Below, in pieces: positions 34,432 through 43,500 of a stretch of DNA of 64,000 nt. Numbering within the stretch: the first letter of the stretch is position 1; every line of letters starts with the position of its first letter. Under the pieces are notes generated by a model. It had not been told where the DNA came from and searched no databases. It saw only the letters and a list, made by a program, of their open reading frames with translations. The stretch is from VBAS01 sp964508655 (GTDB lineage Bacteria; Bacteroidota; Bacteroidia; Chitinophagales; Chitinophagaceae). The stretch lies in the NCBI GenBank assembly GCA_964508655.1, contig CAZDUO010000002.1, positions 39,338 to 103,337 on the forward strand, in the 5' to 3' direction. A program made the translations under genes and the position numbers.

Positions 34432-35805
34432 ATGGCAACAATTACAAAAGAAAACATCGGCCTGCTGAATGAAAAACTTACCGTGAAGCTGGAGAAGACC
34501 GATTATCTGCCGGCATTTGAAAAATCGCTGAAAGATTATAGCAGGAAAGCAAACATTCCCGGGTTCAGAAAAGGAATGGTGCCCGCATCACTTATAAAAA
34601 AAATGTATGGCGCCTCCGTGTTTACAGATGAAGTACTCCGCTCGGTAGACCGGGAGCTGATCAAATACCTTGAAACCGAAAAGCTCGACATTTTTGCCCA
34701 ACCGCTGCCGGTGGAAATGGACATCCGTCAGCTGGATATGAACAACCCCGCCGATTATACTTTCCATTTTGAAATCGGCATGAAGCCGGAATTTTCGCTG
34801 GCTGATCTTTCAAAAGCTAAAGTTACCCGCTACAAGGTGAAGGTAACCGATGAAATGATCAATAACGAAATAACCCGCCTGCAAAACCGCTACGGCAATA
34901 TGACGGAGCCGGAAACCGTAACGACTGAAGACAATGTGCTGAATGTGACGTTTACAGAAACAGATGCTGCCGGTAATGAAGTGGAAGGAGGAATAAAAAA
35001 AGACAATTCGCTGCTGGTAAAATATTTTACCGAAAGCTTTCGCAGCCAATGGATGGGCCGGAAAAAAGACGATACAGAAGTGCTGCAGCTGAAAACGGCT
35101 TTTGACGATAAGGAACGAGAATGGATACTCGGCGATCTTGGACTGGATAAAGAAGATGCGACTGCCGCAGAAAAATATTTCAAAATCATCATCAGCAAAG
35201 TGGGGCTGCTGGAAAAAAGAGAACTGAGCGAAGATTTTTACCACCAGCTTTATCCCGACCAGGATGTAAAGACGGAAGCTGACTTCAGAAATAAAATCAA
35301 AGAAGAAATACAAGCCTACTGGGACAACCAGTCAAGAAATCAACTACAGCATACGGCTTATCACGAATTGCTGGACGAAACCCGGATTGATTTTCCCGAA
35401 GTATTTTTAAAAAAATGGCTGAAAACCCAAGGTGAAAAAGAAAGAACAGATGAAGATGTGGAGAGAGATTTCCTGCAGTTTAAAAACCAGTTGAAGTGGA
35501 CGCTCATCAGCGAAAAGGTATTACACGAAAACAATATCCAGGTGAAGCCTGATGAGGTACGCAGTTTTGCCAAACAACAGCTCTTTGGCTACATGGGCAT
35601 GTCGCCCGGTATGGAAAACCAACCCTGGGTAGAGAACTACGTGGAAAAGATGATGAAGGACCGCAAGTATATCGAAGACGCCCACAACCGAATCAAGGAC
35701 CAGAAAATACTGGAATGGGCCGAAAGCCAGCTTACTGCCACAGAAAAAGAAATCAGCATGGAAGAGTTTGTGAAAATGCAGGAAGAACACCAGCATCAGC
35801 ATTAA
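34432..35805 (+). CDS. tig: Trigger factor
   Basis: 457 residues from the ATG at 34432 (MATITKENIG). The N-terminal ribosome-binding domain carries the signature-like IPGFRKGMVPASLIKKMYG near residues 40-60. The middle is the degraded PPIase-like domain usual in Bacteroidota, and the C-terminal part forms the helical arms; the tail is EEHQHQH. It is the ribosome-bound chaperone and stands first in a tig-clpP-clpP-clpX group, though its own terminator follows. Confidence 0.93.
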   Translation: MATITKENIGLLNEKLTVKLEKTDYLPAFEKSLKDYSRKANIPGFRKGMVPASLIKKMYGASVFTDEVLRSVDRELIKYLETEKLDIFAQPLPVEMDIRQLDMNNPADYTFHFEIGMKPEFSLADLSKAKVTRYKVKVTDEMINNEITRLQNRYGNMTEPETVTTEDNVLNVTFTETDAAGNEVEGGIKKDNSLLVKYFTESFRSQWMGRKKDDTEVLQLKTAFDDKEREWILGDLGLDKEDATAAEKYFKIIISKVGLLEKRELSEDFYHQLYPDQDVKTEADFRNKIKEEIQAYWDNQSRNQLQHTAYHELLDETRIDFPEVFLKKWLKTQGEKERTDEDVERDFLQFKNQLKWTLISEKVLHENNIQVKPDEVRSFAKQQLFGYMGMSPGMENQPWVENYVEKMMKDRKYIEDAHNRIKDQKILEWAESQLTATEKEISMEEFVKMQEEHQHQH

Positions 35806-35828
35806 AAGTGAAAAATAAAAAATCAAAT

Positions 35829-35858
35829 AAGGTTTGGAGCAGCTTCCGAACCTTTTTT
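35829..35858 (+). terminator. Intrinsic terminator after tig
   Basis: AAGGTTTGGA (35829-35838) pairs with TCCGAACCTT (35845-35854) through one G-U pair around GCAGCT, followed by a U-run to 35858. Confidence 0.8.
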
Positions 35859-35963
35859 GTTTGTGTCAAATCGTCTTGCCCCGGTTGTGTAAACCAAATT
35901 TGTCGGAGTTTCGTGTCAGCTATTTTGTGGTTTTGGCAATTGGACGGATATTTGATGAACTGA

Positions 35964-36060
35964 TGGTTTAAAAAAGTTTCAAAAGTTTAAATGACTCCTG
36001 CGTTTCATAGTGAAGATAATAAACCAATTAAACCCATTAAACTTTTCAAACCTGTTAAAA
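35964..36060. repeat. Reiterated-word inverted repeat before clpP (AAAGTTTAA type)
   Basis: AAAAGTTTAA at 35981-35990 is the exact complement of TTAAACTTTT at 36037-36046, and neighbouring words (gtttaaaaaagtttc; aaaccaattaaacccatt) extend the imperfect hairpin. It fills most of the leader of the first clpP. Confidence 0.65.
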
Positions 36061-36070
36061 ATTAAATAGC

Positions 36071-36763
36071 ATGAGCTTTAAATCAGAATTTGAAAAATAT
36101 GCGGTGAAGCACCGCGGTCTATCCGGCAATACACTGCACAGCTATGCCACCCAACTGGTGACAGGTCTTACTCCCAACATTATTGAAGAACGCCCCATGA
36201 ATGTGGCGGTGATGGATGTGTACAGCCGCCTGATGATGGACCGCATCATCTTTCTTGGCTATCCTATCAATGATGAAGTGGCCAATATTGTGACAGCGCA
36301 GTTGCTGTTTCTCGATTCTACTGACAGGGCGAGGGACATTAACATGTACATCAACAGCCCGGGCGGCAGTGTGTACAGTGGCCTGGGTGTATACGATACC
36401 ATGCAGTACGTGACTCCCGATGTGGCTACTATTTGTATTGGTGTTGCTGCTTCCATGGCTTGCGTATTGCTGGGTGCTGGCACAAAGGGTAAAAGAGCGG
36501 CCCTGAAGCATGCCCGCATCATGATGCATCAGCCCAGCGGCGCCATTGGCGGGCAGGCCAGCGATATTGAAATAACCGTGAATGAAATTAAAAAACTGAA
36601 AGGCGAACTGTACGAAGTAATCAGTTTCCATTCGGGAAAAGAAGTAAAAGTGATTGAAAAGGATTTTGACCGCGACCACTGGATGACGGCTACCGAAGCC
36701 AAAGCGTATGGCCTGGTGGATGAAGTGCTGCTGACCAACCCGCGGAAACAAAAGAAAGATTAA
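36071..36763 (+). CDS. clpP: ATP-dependent Clp protease proteolytic subunit, first paralogue
   Basis: 230 residues. The catalytic triad is complete: S128 in GVAASMA, H153 in MMHQPSG, D202 in FDRDHWM. The oligomerisation and oxyanion strand INSPGGSVYSG is typical. An N-terminal extension of about 35 residues (AVKHRGLSGNTLHSY) precedes the usual start of the mature chain and may be a propeptide. It works with ClpX, encoded downstream. Confidence 0.95.
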   Translation: MSFKSEFEKYAVKHRGLSGNTLHSYATQLVTGLTPNIIEERPMNVAVMDVYSRLMMDRIIFLGYPINDEVANIVTAQLLFLDSTDRARDINMYINSPGGSVYSGLGVYDTMQYVTPDVATICIGVAASMACVLLGAGTKGKRAALKHARIMMHQPSGAIGGQASDIEITVNEIKKLKGELYEVISFHSGKEVKVIEKDFDRDHWMTATEAKAYGLVDEVLLTNPRKQKKD

Positions 36764-36827
36764 TGTGACGGTTTGAAAATATGTAAATGTGAAAATGTAG
36801 TGATAATGGAATTACCGTACGTACAGG

Positions 36828-36848
36828 TCCCGACGATAAATACCGGGA
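36828..36848. repeat. Palindrome family A relative between the two clpP genes
   Basis: TCCCG and CGGGA arms are separated by 11 bases. Only five pairs match, so this is a degenerate or chance copy. Confidence 0.35.
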
Positions 36849-36942
36849 TGCTGGCCATAGCGTCAGCATGAGTGATACAACGGAAACCATATAGAAATCC
36901 AACGACTGATAAACAAAAAACAATAAACGATAAACTATTCAT

Positions 36943-37572
36943 ATGAACAGAAAGAATTTTCAATTCAATGCCTGGCGGATGGACGATGAGGAACAAGAAC
37001 GGGAAGATACCCGTGACGAACTGCGTATGCTGAACAAGCGGCTGGAAAAATATTTTTTTGAAAAAAGAACCGTGCACCTGTGGGGCATGGTAGATGATAA
37101 ATCGGCAAAAGAAGTGGTAACAAAATTTCTGCTGCTGGATGCCGACAAACCCGGCGAAGAAATAAAATTTTATATCAACAGCCCGGGCGGCATAGTGACC
37201 AGCGGCATGGTGATGTACGATACCATGCGGATGCTGAAAAGCCCGGTGAGCACCATCTGCATGGGGCTGGCCGCATCCATGGGCAGCATTTTGCTCAGCG
37301 GCGGAGTGAAAGGCAAACGGTTTATCTTCCCGCATGGTGAGGTGATGATTCACCAGCCATCTATCGGCGGGTATATACAAGGCGTAAGCGCCGACCTGGA
37401 AATACAGGCCGAACAAACCAAAAAAGTAAAAGAAATCGGAGCCCGTATTCTGGCCGAAAACTGCGGCAAAACTGCAGAACAGATTATGAATGATTTTGAC
37501 CGCGACTACTGGATGGATGCCAAAGAAGCAATGGAATACGGAATAGTGGATGGGATTGTGGACAAACTCTAA
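36943..37572 (+). CDS. clpP: ATP-dependent Clp protease proteolytic subunit, second paralogue
   Basis: 209 residues with its own complete triad: S112 (GLAASMG), H137 (MIHQPSI), D188 (FDRDYW), and INSPGGIVTSGM. The N-terminus (MNRKNFQFNAWRMDDEEQ) differs from the first paralogue and is charged. The two proteins are clearly diverged, so this is an old duplication; they may form mixed or separate barrels. Confidence 0.94.
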   Translation: MNRKNFQFNAWRMDDEEQEREDTRDELRMLNKRLEKYFFEKRTVHLWGMVDDKSAKEVVTKFLLLDADKPGEEIKFYINSPGGIVTSGMVMYDTMRMLKSPVSTICMGLAASMGSILLSGGVKGKRFIFPHGEVMIHQPSIGGYIQGVSADLEIQAEQTKKVKEIGARILAENCGKTAEQIMNDFDRDYWMDAKEAMEYGIVDGIVDKL

Positions 37573-37641
37573 AACCGTGAGTGTAAACCTGTAAGATTTA
37601 CAGTACTGAAACAAGCAAAGGGAAAAAATTACCGTTTTAAA

Positions 37642-37671
37642 ATAAATCCGCCTTCTTCGGGGCGGATTTAT
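37642..37671. terminator. Hairpin between clpP and clpX, possible terminator
   Basis: ATAAATCCGCC (37642-37652) pairs perfectly with GGCGGATTTAT (37661-37671) around TTCTTCGG. The following TAATTTTG doubles as a -7 match. Confidence 0.6.
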
Positions 37672-37678
37672 AATTTTG
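37671..37678 (+). promoter_or_regulatory. Candidate -7 box for clpX (TAATTTTG)
   Basis: An exact match to TAnnTTTG directly after the hairpin and about 60 bases before clpX, suggesting clpX has its own promoter apart from the clpP genes. Confidence 0.45.
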
Positions 37679-37738
37679 CAGATTACGAACCGTTTAGTCC
37701 CAAAGGGTTCTTTTTGAGATAATCCAATCCTTATAAGC

Positions 37739-38980
37739 ATGGCAAAAAATCCTTTACACTGTTCTTTCTGCGGCCGCAACCGCGACGAGGTGAAAATCCT
37801 TATCGCCGGCCAGGAGGGGCATATTTGTGAAAACTGCGTAGAGCATGCCCGGGAAATAATAGAACAGGAATTGATGACCAAGGATGAGAGAACTCCCACC
37901 TCATTCAAGCTTACCGTAAAGAAACCCGTTGAAATAAAGAAATTCCTCGATGAATATGTAATCGGGCAGGATGAAGCCAAGAAAGTGTTATCGGTGGCTG
38001 TGTATAATCATTACAAGCGACTGCAGCAAAAATCAAACGAGGCATCCGCTGCCGAAGTGGAGATTGAAAAAAGCAACATCATCATGGTGGGTGAAACGGG
38101 TACAGGAAAAACGCTGCTGGCAAAAACCATTGCCCGCCTGCTGAATGTTCCCTTTGCCATTGTGGATGCCACCGTGTTTACCGAAGCGGGATATGTGGGT
38201 GAAGATGTGGAAAGCATACTTACCCGGCTGCTCCAGGTTTGCAACTACGATGTACCTGCTGCCGAACGGGGCATTGTGTACATTGATGAAATAGATAAAA
38301 TAGCCCGCAAGGGTGACAACCCTTCCATTACCCGTGATGTGAGCGGCGAAGGGGTGCAGCAGGGAATGCTGAAGCTGCTGGAAGGCACCGATGTGCTGGT
38401 GCCGCCACAGGGTGGACGCAAGCACCCGGAACAAAAACTCATTAAGATCAATACACAGAATATACTCTTCGTTTGCGGCGGTGCTTTCGATGGCATTGAT
38501 AAAATCATTGCCCGCCGGGTGCAGACCAATACCATCGGTTTCAACGTGGACAAAGAGCAGCAGGAAACCATGAAGAAAAACCTGCTGCGCTATGTAAATG
38601 CTCCTGACCTGAAGGCATTCGGTCTGATACCTGAATTATTGGGCCGCCTGCCTGTAGTCACTCATCTCGATCCGCTGGATGCCAAAACACTTCGTGCCAT
38701 CCTAACCGAACCAAGAAATGCGCTGGTGAAGCAGTACAAAAAATTATTCGAGCTGGAAGGTATTCACCTCAGCATCGAAGAAGCAGTGCTTGACTTCATG
38801 GTGGAAAAAGCAGTAGAGTATAAACTGGGAGCAAGAGGACTGCGCAGCATCTGCGAAAGCATTCTCACCGACGCCATGTTCGAAATGCCCGGCACCGGCG
38901 AAAAAGCCTTTGTGCTGGATATTGATTATGCAAAGCGGAAGTTTGAAAGCAGCAAGATCAGTTTATTGAAGGTGGCTTAG
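37739..38980 (+). CDS. clpX: ATP-dependent Clp protease ATP-binding subunit ClpX
   Basis: 413 residues. The N-terminal zinc-binding domain has C8, C11, C30 and C33 (HCSFC, CENC). The AAA+ core carries Walker A GETGTGKT near residue 118, Walker B VYIDEIDKIA, and the RKGDNPSITRDVSGEGVQQ pore region. A ClpP-docking IGF-like loop is likely in the NTIGF segment. It unfolds substrates and feeds them to ClpP. Confidence 0.97.
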   Translation: MAKNPLHCSFCGRNRDEVKILIAGQEGHICENCVEHAREIIEQELMTKDERTPTSFKLTVKKPVEIKKFLDEYVIGQDEAKKVLSVAVYNHYKRLQQKSNEASAAEVEIEKSNIIMVGETGTGKTLLAKTIARLLNVPFAIVDATVFTEAGYVGEDVESILTRLLQVCNYDVPAAERGIVYIDEIDKIARKGDNPSITRDVSGEGVQQGMLKLLEGTDVLVPPQGGRKHPEQKLIKINTQNILFVCGGAFDGIDKIIARRVQTNTIGFNVDKEQQETMKKNLLRYVNAPDLKAFGLIPELLGRLPVVTHLDPLDAKTLRAILTEPRNALVKQYKKLFELEGIHLSIEEAVLDFMVEKAVEYKLGARGLRSICESILTDAMFEMPGTGEKAFVLDIDYAKRKFESSKISLLKVA

Positions 38981-39060
38981 AACCATGTATTAAACTATTT
39001 AAAAGATTATGATGATATTTGGTCAGAGAAATCTGGCCATTATATTTATAAAAATAATTT

Positions 39061-39234
39061 ATGAAGGAACTAATTGATCGTTTAGTTGCAACAGGCTTAA
39101 CAGAACAACAGGCAATGAAAGCAATTGAAGTGGTAAAAGATTTTGCCAGGGAAAAATTTCCCGTATTTGCCGGCGCCATCGAAAAAATGTTTGATAAGTA
39201 CCGGCCGAAGGAAGAGGAAGATTATCTGGAGTAA
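39061..39234 (+). CDS. Small conserved-looking helical protein, 57 residues
   Basis: The frame starts MKELIDRLVATGLTEQQAMK, continues through IEVVKDFAREKFPVFAGAIE and ends in an acidic EEEDYLE. It is short, amphipathic and helical, with no signal peptide or membrane segment. ATG follows an AT-rich leader (ataaaaataattt) 80 bases after clpX. Its stop codon touches the stop of the opposite GH5 gene with no base between. The function is not recognised. Confidence 0.7.
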   Translation: MKELIDRLVATGLTEQQAMKAIEVVKDFAREKFPVFAGAIEKMFDKYRPKEEEDYLE

Positions 39235-40197
39235 TTATTTCTTTTGCTCATCGTACCCTCTCAAATAATGCCTCACAATTATTCCCCACTCTTTAATGTC
39301 TTCGTCTTTCCAGTTGCCATCGGAGCTTGCTGATGGCCGAAGCACCGAGCAGGTTTCGTTTTTATCAGACACTGACCATGCGATCCAGCTCAACCCTCTT
39401 TCATCCATCCAGTGCACATAACGTTGCCATTCGGCATGGTTAAGCGGGCCGTCGCCGGTGGCTTCCATGCCGGCGCACTCTGAAATAAAGATGGGCAGCC
39501 CTTTCTTAATCGCTTCATCGGTACGTTCACGCAGCCATTGCTTGTGCGTGCCGGCATAAAAATGCATGCTGTACATCAGGTTGTTAAACCCTTTGATCGG
39601 GTCGGCAGCCGGCAAATGAACATCCTGACTCCAGCGGGGCGAACCGACCAGAATGATATTATCGGGGTCGAAAGTGCGGATAGTATTAATTACTTCTTCC
39701 GAATACGCTTTCACTTCCGGCCAGCTTTCATGATCAGGCTCATTATAAATTTCATAAATAACATGCGGGTAGCTGCCATATTCTTTTGCCATCTGGCTGA
39801 AAAAAGATTTGGCTTCGCCCAAGTGAATATTGTGGTCGTGCCAGTCAATGATCACATACACTTCTTCTTTGATACAGGCATCCACCACATTCTTCACCAG
39901 TTTCACCGATCCTTCGGGATCTTTCAGATAGCCTTTATCATTCAGTTCAACACCCATCGAAGCACGGATGACGTTGCAGTTCCATTTTGTCACCAGCTCA
40001 TGCACGCTGCCGGCATTGTAAAACCGCGGCCACAGGTTGTGCCAGCCAAAGCTCATGCCGTGCAGCACAACCGGGTTTCCTTTTTCATCAACCAGTTTGG
40101 TACCCTGCACTTTCAATTGTCCGTGGTCTTTTACCGGCTGTGCATGCGAAGCTGATAAAAAAACAAGCAGGGATAAAAAGACAGAAAGTGATTTCAT
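39235..40197 (-). CDS. Secreted glycoside hydrolase family 5 endoglucanase-like enzyme
   Basis: 320 residues from the ATG at 40197, which opens a clear signal peptide (MKSLSVFLSLLVFLSASHAQ); the frame continues upstream to 40359 but only through repeat-rich leader DNA. The GH5 TIM barrel shows GMSFGWHNLWPRFYN, IRASMG, VIIDWHDHN, acid/base E153 in IYNEPDHE and nucleophile E240 in IFISECAG, plus a WIAWS strand near the end. It should cut beta-1,4 glucan or a related polymer in the periplasm or outside the cell. No carbohydrate-binding or sorting domain is attached. Confidence 0.93.
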   Translation of the reverse strand: MKSLSVFLSLLVFLSASHAQPVKDHGQLKVQGTKLVDEKGNPVVLHGMSFGWHNLWPRFYNAGSVHELVTKWNCNVIRASMGVELNDKGYLKDPEGSVKLVKNVVDACIKEEVYVIIDWHDHNIHLGEAKSFFSQMAKEYGSYPHVIYEIYNEPDHESWPEVKAYSEEVINTIRTFDPDNIILVGSPRWSQDVHLPAADPIKGFNNLMYSMHFYAGTHKQWLRERTDEAIKKGLPIFISECAGMEATGDGPLNHAEWQRYVHWMDERGLSWIAWSVSDKNETCSVLRPSASSDGNWKDEDIKEWGIIVRHYLRGYDEQKK

Positions 40198-40237
40198 TTT
40201 TAAAAAAATTTGCAGAAGCCATCTTAAAGCGAAAAAG

Positions 40238-40324
40238 AAGTAACACAAAGACCACAAAGTTGAACACAATGAACACAACGCCCTGAACATAAGCAATGAT
40301 TTCTTTTTGCCCGTTGTGTTACTT
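40238..40324. repeat. Inverted repeat with AACACAA words upstream of the GH5 gene
   Basis: AAGTAACACAA (40238-40248) is the exact complement of TTGTGTTACTT (40314-40324). Between them run more words of the same type (aagaccacaaagttgaacac, atgaacacaac). Confidence 0.75.
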
Positions 40325-40408
40325 AAGAATTTTGAGGTGACTTGTATATAATTTTTCAATACAGAAGGGAAGATACAATGAATTCAAAAAGCTGATTTGC
40401 CCTAATGG

Positions 40409-40438
40409 CAAAAAAAAACCCCGAACTTAATCGGGGTT
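40409..40438 (-). terminator. Intrinsic terminator after nrdJ
   Basis: On the minus strand AACCCCGA-TTAAGT-TCGGGGTT is followed by about nine U. It lies 130 bases after the nrdJ stop. Confidence 0.85.
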
Positions 40439-40535
40439 AGTAAGCGGGTACTTCTTATTTGGTTTTCCAGTAGCAGACTAAATCCCATTAAAAAGAACGT
40501 AGTCTATACCCATCCAAAATTATTTTTTCCCACCC

Positions 40536-40555
40536 CCTTCTCCCTCAGGAGAAGG
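40536..40555. repeat. Palindrome family C copy after nrdJ (CCTTCTCC-CTCA-GGAGAAGG)
   Basis: A perfect 8-bp stem with a four-base loop immediately past the nrdJ stop codon, flanked by extra C on the left and cccgggg on the right. Confidence 0.75.
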
Positions 40556-40569
40556 CCCGGGGATGAGGC

Positions 40570-43500
40570 TTAACTGCAGCCAAGACTATTTCCGCAATTC
40601 AAACACTTGTAACAGGTGCCGCTGCGGATGGTGATGTGCCCGCACACATTGCATGCCGGCGCATCGCTTTGCATTCCTTTATTGGCCGAGCTCATGGCAT
40701 CCATTCCCGATTCTGCTTTTACGGCAGCAGCTTTTTGTGCTTTCACGGTTTGTGCTCCATTACCCGGGTTATTTACCACCCGCACACTCGACAGCTGCGG
40801 CGATTTTTCATATTCCAGCCCGCTGGGTATTTCGTCCCAGTCGTCGGCGCCGGTATTCAGCACTTCGGGCTTGTCAAGCACATGCACCAGGTCGGTACGG
40901 CCCAGGTATTCATAACCCAGGGTGCGGAAGATAAAGTCAACAATAGAAGTGGTGGATTTGATGTTGGGATGCTCCACAAATCCCGCGGGGTCAAATTTGG
41001 TGAAGGCGAATTTATCAACAAACTCCTCCAGCGGCACGCCATATTGAAGACCGATAGAAATGGCAATGGCAAAACAGTTGAGCATGCTGCGCATGGTGGC
41101 GCCTTCTTTTGCCATGTCAATAAAAATTTCACCCAGGGTACCATCGCTGTACTCGCCGGTGCGCAGGAAGATAGCCTGCCCGTTGATCTTTGCTTTCTGG
41201 GTAAAGCCTCTTCTTTTTGCTGGCAAGGAACGACGCTCAACAATGGTAGCCAGTTTTCGCTTCAGCTTGGTATCCGGCGATGCCTGCACCCGCCTTTGCA
41301 CTTCTTCAAACAATTCTTCCACTGTCAATTTGCTTAAATCAACAATATGGGTTACCGGTTGCTGGTTGCCGGCTGCGGGTGCTTCTTCCGGCTTCTGATT
41401 ACTGTCTTCTGACTTCTTCTTCTTATCCGACTTGTTGCTGAGCGGCTGCGAAAGTTTGGAACCGTCGCGGTACAGTGCGTTTGCTTTTAATCCCAGTTGC
41501 CAGCTCAGGTAATAAGCATTGGCAATTTCTTCTACGGTAGCTTCATGCGGCAGGTTGATGGTTTTTGAAATAGCTCCGCTGATGAAGGGTTGCACGGCGC
41601 CCATCATCCGGATATGGCCCTCGGCATGAATAAACCGCTGACCTTTCTTTCCACATTTGTTGGCACAGTCAAAAACGGGCAGATGTTCTTCTTTCAGGTA
41701 TGGGGCCCCTTCCAGCATGCCGGTGCCGCACACATAATCGTTGGCGGCTTCAATTTCCTCATCGCCGAAACCAAGTGCTTCCAGCAGGCTCCATTCCGCA
41801 TCATTGTATTGCTCCGGTGTAAAACCAAGCCGCTGAAGGCATTCTTCGCCCAGGGTGTATTTATTAAAAATAAATCCTATTTCAAAAGCGGTAACTGCCG
41901 CTGCATCCAGCCGCTTTATTTCATCGGCTATAAATCCTTTTTCACTCAGTACCTGGTGATTGATGTAGGGCGCCCCGGCAAAAGAAGCAGTACCGATTGT
42001 ATATTTGACGATAGCATCAATTTCCTTTTCGGTGTAACCGAGATTTCGCAATGCCACCGGCACACTCTGGTTGATGATTTTAAAATACCCGCCACCGGCA
42101 AGTTTTTTAAATTTCACCAAAGCAAAATCCGGTTCTACCCCCGTAGTATCGCAATCCATCACCAGGCCGATGGTGCCCGTGGGTGCAATCACGGTAGCCT
42201 GTGCATTTCTGTAGCCATGCTTTTCACCCATTTCAACAGCTTCATCCCATGCTTTACAGGCAGCTTTTAATAAATAGTCGGGACAATGTTCTGCTTTTAT
42301 CCCCTGTGGTTTTATGCTGAGTTTTTCATATTCATCGGCATCGTAAGCAGCCAGGCGGTGATTGCGCATTACCCGCAGCATGTCATCTTTGTTTTCTTCA
42401 TACCGGGGGAAAGAACCAAGCACCTGGGCCAGCTCGGCTGAAGTTTTGTACGCAACGCCGGTCATGATGGCGGTGATGGCGCCGGCAATTGCCCTTGCTT
42501 CTTCACTGTCGTAAGGTATACCGCTTACCATCAATAAAGTGCCGAGATTGGCATAACCCAACCCTAAGGTTCTGTATTCATAACTGAGCTGTGCCACTTC
42601 TTTGCTGGGAAACTGTGCCATCAGCACGGATATTTCCAGCACCACCGTCCACAGGCGGCAATTGTATATGTAACCTTCTACATCAACTATTTTTGTTTCG
42701 CTGTCAAAAAATTTCATCAGGTTGGCCGAGGCAAGGTTGCAGGCTGTATTGTCCAGGAACATATACTCGCTGCAGGGATTCGATGCATTGATGCGGCCGC
42801 CTTTCGGGCTGGTATGCCATTCATTAATATTGGTATCGTATTGAATGCCGGGATCGGCGCAGCGCCATGCGGCATAAGCAATCTGCCGCCAGAGTTCCCG
42901 TGCCGGAATTTTTTTCATCACTCTTCCGTCCATGCGGGCTTTCAGTTCCCATTCACCGTCTTCCTGCAATACGTTGAAAAATTCATTGGGAATGCGCACA
43001 GAGTTGTTGGAGTTTTGCCCGCTCACGGTTTTGTATGCTTCGCCTTCATAATCGCTGGGATAGCCGGCAGCTATCAATGCACCTGCTTTCTTTTCTTCTT
43101 CCACTTTCCAGTTGACAAATTCGACAATCTCGGGATGATCCAGGTCGAGGCAAACCATTTTGGCAGCCCGGCGGGTAGTGCCGCCGCTTTTGATAGCGCC
43201 GGCAGCACGATCACCGATTTTCAAAAAGCTCATAAGGCCCGATGATGTGCCGCCGCCGCTGAGTTTTTCTCCTTCACCACGCAGCTGAGAGAAATTCGTT
43301 CCTACTCCTGAACCGTATTTGAATATTCTTGCTTCACGCACCCACAGGTCCATGATGCCGCCTTCATTCACCAGGTCGTCATTCACACTTAATATAAAGC
43401 ATGCATGCGGCTGGGGGCGTTCGTATGCTGAAGTAGATTTTTTCAATTCGCCGTCGGCCGCATCTACATAGTAGTGCCCCTGCGGTTTGCCCTTGATGCC

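Larger units (their letters stand above)
40198..40569. other. Spacer between GH5 and nrdJ (372 bases)
   Basis: No gene. It holds the CACAAAG-type inverted repeat (40238-40324), the nrdJ terminator (40409-40438) and a family C hairpin (40536-40555). Confidence 0.6.

Noticed and set aside
35715..35963. Small frame overlapping the 3' end of tig
   Set aside because: It lies in another frame of tig and runs through the tig terminator; no protein features.
36828..36848. Full palindrome family A copy between the clpP genes
   Set aside because: Only five-base arms with an 11-base spacer; kept as a weak relative, not counted as evidence for mobility.
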